The notes under the pieces: model-generated
Seen by the model: the letters and a program-made list of their open reading frames with translations, nothing else
Told to the model about the DNA's origin: nothing
Database searches by the model: none
Shown: positions 6,991 to 8,701 of the stretch, piece by piece
Numbering within the stretch: the stretch's first letter is position 1
How the letters are laid out: every line of letters begins with the position of its first letter
Origin: UBA4644 sp034933145
GTDB taxonomy: Bacteria; Bacillota; Clostridia; Oscillospirales; Butyricicoccaceae
Reading direction: 5' to 3'
NCBI GenBank assembly: GCA_034933145.1
Contig: JAYFOA010000030.1
Coordinates: 1-8,701, forward strand
DNA: 8,701 nt
Translations under genes and position numbers: made by a program

Positions 6991-7081
6991 TCAAATAATT
7001 ACTCAGCGAGGGCCTATTTGCATTACTTAACTTAACTGGCATTATTTTACTATAATTTTAAATTTAAAGGAGAATGCAATT

Positions 7082-7312
7082 ATGGGCGAACGACGTAAAC
7101 GCCGCACGGCGGAAGAGCGTGTTGCAGAAATCAGCGGAAAAATTGAAACGTACAAGAAGAACATTTCTGCTCTGGAAGCAAAGAAAAAAGCTATTCTCAA
7201 CCCTAAGCATCGCAAGGCGCTTTCCCTTAATGCTGTTATGAAAAGGGCTAAGGAAAAGGGCTATACCGCAAAAGACATAGCCAAAAAGCTGAATCTTGAT
7301 GTCGAAGAATAA
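7082..7312 (+). CDS. Small basic coiled-coil protein, unknown function
   Basis: A 76-residue protein preceded by a good AAAGGAG site. Residues 1-9 are very basic (GERRKRR). Residues about 10-39 form a likely coiled coil (AEERVAEISGKIETYKKNIS and onward to EAKKKAIL). The C-terminal part has a second amphipathic helix ending in the segment GYTAKDIAKKLNLDVEE (60-76). That segment resembles the first two helices of a helix-turn-helix, with the GYT-AKDIAKKLN pattern seen in many DNA-binding proteins. It lacks Cys, Trp, a signal peptide and a membrane segment, so it is probably cytoplasmic and may bind nucleic acid. It stands alone between its own promoter and a strong terminator, divergent from rpoN. 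It is a real gene by these signals; I do not recognise the family. Confidence 0.78.
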   Translation: MGERRKRRTAEERVAEISGKIETYKKNISALEAKKKAILNPKHRKALSLNAVMKRAKEKGYTAKDIAKKLNLDVEE

Positions 7313-7382
7313 ATGCGAAAACAGCAGAGCCAATTTTGTCCCCGCAATAAATACTTCCCGTCGCTAAGTGTTTCACTTTATG

Positions 7383-7423
7383 AAACGCCAAAGCCCCATC
7401 TTACAGGGCTTCGGCGTTTTTTT
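7383..7423 (+). terminator. Strong intrinsic terminator of the small basic protein gene
   Basis: The arms AAACGCC-A-AAGCCC (7383-7396) and GGGCTT-C-GGCGTTT (7406-7419) pair over 13 bp with one A/C mismatch and a 9-nt loop, followed by more T residues to 7423. It lies 71 nt after the stop codon. A second small hairpin, GTTTCA-N5-TGAAAC (7370-7386), shares bases with the left arm, so the two cannot form fully at the same time. Confidence 0.88.
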
Positions 7424-7606
7424 GTTGCTACAAAGATAATCACTCGCTAAGAAAGTAAAAAAACTTATGCCGCAGAAAAATTCAGTCGCAGACATAAAGT
7501 ATCAATGAATTTTCGATTCAATATAGGGGCCTTATATGTCAGCCCTGGCGTACACCGAGGCTCGATTCGTATTCGCGGCTTATGGTAATATCTTATTTGC
7601 TCAAAT
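7424..7606. other. Intergenic stretch with no recognisable feature
   Basis: Between the plus-strand terminator and the facing minus-strand terminator I see no supported gene, RNA or repeat. There is only a trivial 5-bp hairpin TGAAT/ATTCA near 7506-7520. The gap from 7313 to 7698 as a whole is a convergent gene junction. Confidence 0.5.
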
Positions 7607-7638
7607 AAAAAACCGCCCACGTTTTCACATAAGCGGTT
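7607..7638 (-). terminator. Probable intrinsic terminator of the peptidase / secreted protein operon
   Basis: On the minus strand AACCGC (7638-7633) pairs with GCGGTT (7616-7611) across a 16-nt loop, followed directly by a T-run (7612-7607) and ATTT. The stem is short and the loop is long, so it is weaker than the other terminators here, but its place 60 bp after the last minus-strand gene fits. Confidence 0.55.
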
Positions 7639-7698
7639 CTGCTGCGGCGTATTAATGCGCCATGTTCAATTTTGTTGATTTGGTTCCCGATGCCGGCA

Positions 7699-7944
7699 TC
7701 AGCAATCAATCCAATCGGTAAGCCATATGCCATAGGTTATGGACCAAAGCCGCTTCTGCATATGGCCATCATAAATTCTATAATACCATTGGGTTTCTAT
7801 GGCATACGGTGTAACGATCGACTCACCCACAGTTTGCAGCTCGTTATAGCTCTGATCAGTTGATATGGCACTCGCGGCTGGGGAAAGTACAGAAACTAGC
7901 AGTCCCGCCATAATCAGGGCACAAAACAATTTTTTCCTCTTCAT
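7699..7944 (-). CDS. Small secreted protein, unknown function
   Basis: An 81-residue product with a strong AGGAG site before the ATG. Residues 1-26 are a classical Sec signal peptide: KRKK, a hydrophobic core, then SPAASA with predicted cleavage after Ala26. The mature part of about 55 residues has an aromatic, Trp- and Tyr-rich C-terminal half with the pattern WYYRIYDGHMQKRLW followed by a second strand-like repeat near TYGIWLTDW, ending in a single Cys. I recall similar short exported proteins with a WxYR-(Y)NG-QKRLWS-TYG-W pattern in Clostridia, without known function. It starts 14 bp after the stop of the M56-like peptidase on the same strand, so the two probably share a transcript. The protein could be a substrate or partner of that peptidase; nothing in the sequence proves it. 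Confidence 0.75.
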   Translation of the reverse strand: MKRKKLFCALIMAGLLVSVLSPAASAISTDQSYNELQTVGESIVTPYAIETQWYYRIYDGHMQKRLWSITYGIWLTDWIDC

Positions 7945-7958
7945 CTTGCCACTCCTCT

Positions 7959-8701
7959 TTATTTAGCCCTAATGGGTAATGATGCAAATGGCTCTACGCT
8001 GATGTCGTTTACGGTTCCGCATAACCCGTCCATATAAAATTGATAAGTTCCGTCTCCGTTGTCAACCAGATAGGAATCTTCGGAAAATGCCGAAAAAATA
8101 GGAATGCCATCTTCCTCCGTAGGTAAAGATGCCGGCTGGAATACAAATAAATAGGATGAAAAAAATGCCATTATTATCATACAGCACAGCAAAACAGCGA
8201 ACCGTTTTCTCTGCTTTTCGATTTTACCATAATTCAGTCCCAAAACAAATCGCTGCCGAATGCAGGAATCTGCTCGTACACCAATAAGAGCCGGTACGCA
8301 CGCAGGCGCCGTCTGTTTGTTATGCTCATTGTATGTTGACCGATAGACCTGCAGAATCGTTTCGAAATACAAATTACGCCTGTCTTCCGGCAGTCCGGAA
8401 AGTACGGCAAAATCACATCGCAGTTCGAGTGTTTGGCTCAGTTGGCTTTTCAGCAAATATACAAAGGGATTCCACCACATAAGACAGCAGACCATATGTA
8501 CCAGCAATTTGATCCATGGATCTTTATTGCGATGATGCTGCCATTCATGGGTAAAAATGAATCGTAAATTGCAAGTGCAAGTTGGACACCCCGTGGTAGA
8601 TAGTGCCCCATCATAAACCCTCGTTGTGGATGGAGCCAAAGACTCCGTCTGTGAACGAGGTTGCCACAGCCGTCAGGCTGCGAATACGGAATCAAGGAAC
8701 G
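7959..8701 (-). pseudogene. M56/BlaR1-like membrane metallopeptidase, C-terminal part, apparently frameshifted
   Basis: The well-preserved part (codons from about 8570 down to 7959) carries the zinc motif in THEWQHHRNKD (HExxH at 8535-8549), a transmembrane segment near KLLVHMVCCLMWWNPFVYL, and the third-ligand motif ELRCDFAVL typical of M56 peptidases. A last hydrophobic helix (FAVLLCCMIIMAFFSSYLF) and a short outer domain follow. BlaR1/MecR1-type proteins use this cytoplasmic protease to inactivate a BlaI-type repressor after sensing an external ligand. Upstream, family-like pieces lie in different frames: VFGSIHN at 8623-8643, GHYLPRG at 8588-8608, SNLHL at 8572-8586, then FIFTHEW in the main frame. 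An in-frame TGA also interrupts at 8611-8613. At least three frame changes in about 60 bp therefore indicate decay or poor sequence. The N-terminal part lies outside the window. An alternative is a real shorter protein from TTG at 8639, but it has no ribosome site I can see. Confidence 0.6.

Larger units (their letters stand above)
6632..7081. other. AT-rich divergent intergenic region between rpoN and the small basic protein gene
   Basis: This 450-bp stretch is richer in A and T than the flanking genes. It carries a minus-strand promoter for rpoN (6679-6707), a possible small plus-strand ORF (6761-6880) and a plus-strand promoter for the 76-residue protein (6962-6990). A second plus-strand pair, TTAACT-N18-TATAAT at 7027-7056, would start only a few bases before the ribosome site and is less likely. 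I found no sigma-54-type site on either strand here. Confidence 0.6.

Noticed and set aside
7035..7051. TGGCATTATTTTACTA upstream of the small basic protein as a sigma-54 site
   Set aside because: Only the -24 half matches; the -12 position reads TTTAC with no GC, and a sigma-A-like promoter explains the gene.
7313..7453. Plus-strand frame starting in the TAAATG at the end of the small basic protein gene
   Set aside because: It reads through a strong terminator hairpin and its T-run, lacks its own ribosome site and has no protein-like features.
1..8701. Search for CRISPR arrays, tRNA or rRNA genes, insertion sequences and long repeats
   Set aside because: No regularly spaced repeats, cloverleaf-like segments, transposase genes or long terminal inverted repeats were seen on reading.

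Overview
The window looks like a low-GC-type Firmicute, most likely an anaerobic member of the Clostridia. The support is strong AGGAG-type ribosome sites, a lipoprotein-type oligopeptide-binding protein, a BlaR1/M56-type metallopeptidase and a sigma-54 (RpoN) system wired to amino-acid metabolism. This is inferred from gene types only; no 16S or marker gene is present. Nearly everything lies on the minus strand, so transcription runs from high to low coordinates.

Region 1 (6707 down to about 1790) is a compact regulatory operon. A sigma-A-like promoter is followed by rpoN (sigma-54), then 13 bp later a membrane histidine kinase with an extracellular solute-binding sensor domain, then, by a 4-bp ATGA overlap, an NtrC-family response regulator. 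The response regulator is a sigma-54 activator with an intact GAFTGA loop, AAA+ ATPase and Fis-type helix-turn-helix. The operon ends in two tandem intrinsic terminators.

Region 2 (1735 down to 1, running off the window) is the probable target. Just past those terminators is a textbook -24/-12 sigma-54 promoter (TGGCACGAATATTGCA, GG-N10-GC). It faces an alanine-dehydrogenase-family gene, which is followed 43 bp later by the start of a family-5 (oligopeptide) ABC transporter binding lipoprotein. A 13-bp perfect palindrome centred about 118 bp upstream of the predicted start site is a candidate enhancer site. Together the two regions read as one closed circuit: an external signal acts on the kinase, the kinase on the activator, and the activator with the RpoN encoded in the same operon switches on amino-acid oxidation and peptide uptake. 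The link is inferred from layout and the promoter.

Region 3 (6632-7698) is more AT-rich. It holds divergent sigma-A-like promoters, a possible 39-residue small ORF, a convincing 76-residue basic coiled-coil protein of unknown function with its own promoter and strong terminator, and a stretch of about 180 bp in which I see nothing.

Region 4 (7607-8701, minus strand) holds the 3' part of an M56/BlaR1-like metallopeptidase whose upstream coding sequence is broken by several frame changes, then a small secreted protein of 81 residues and a weak intrinsic terminator.
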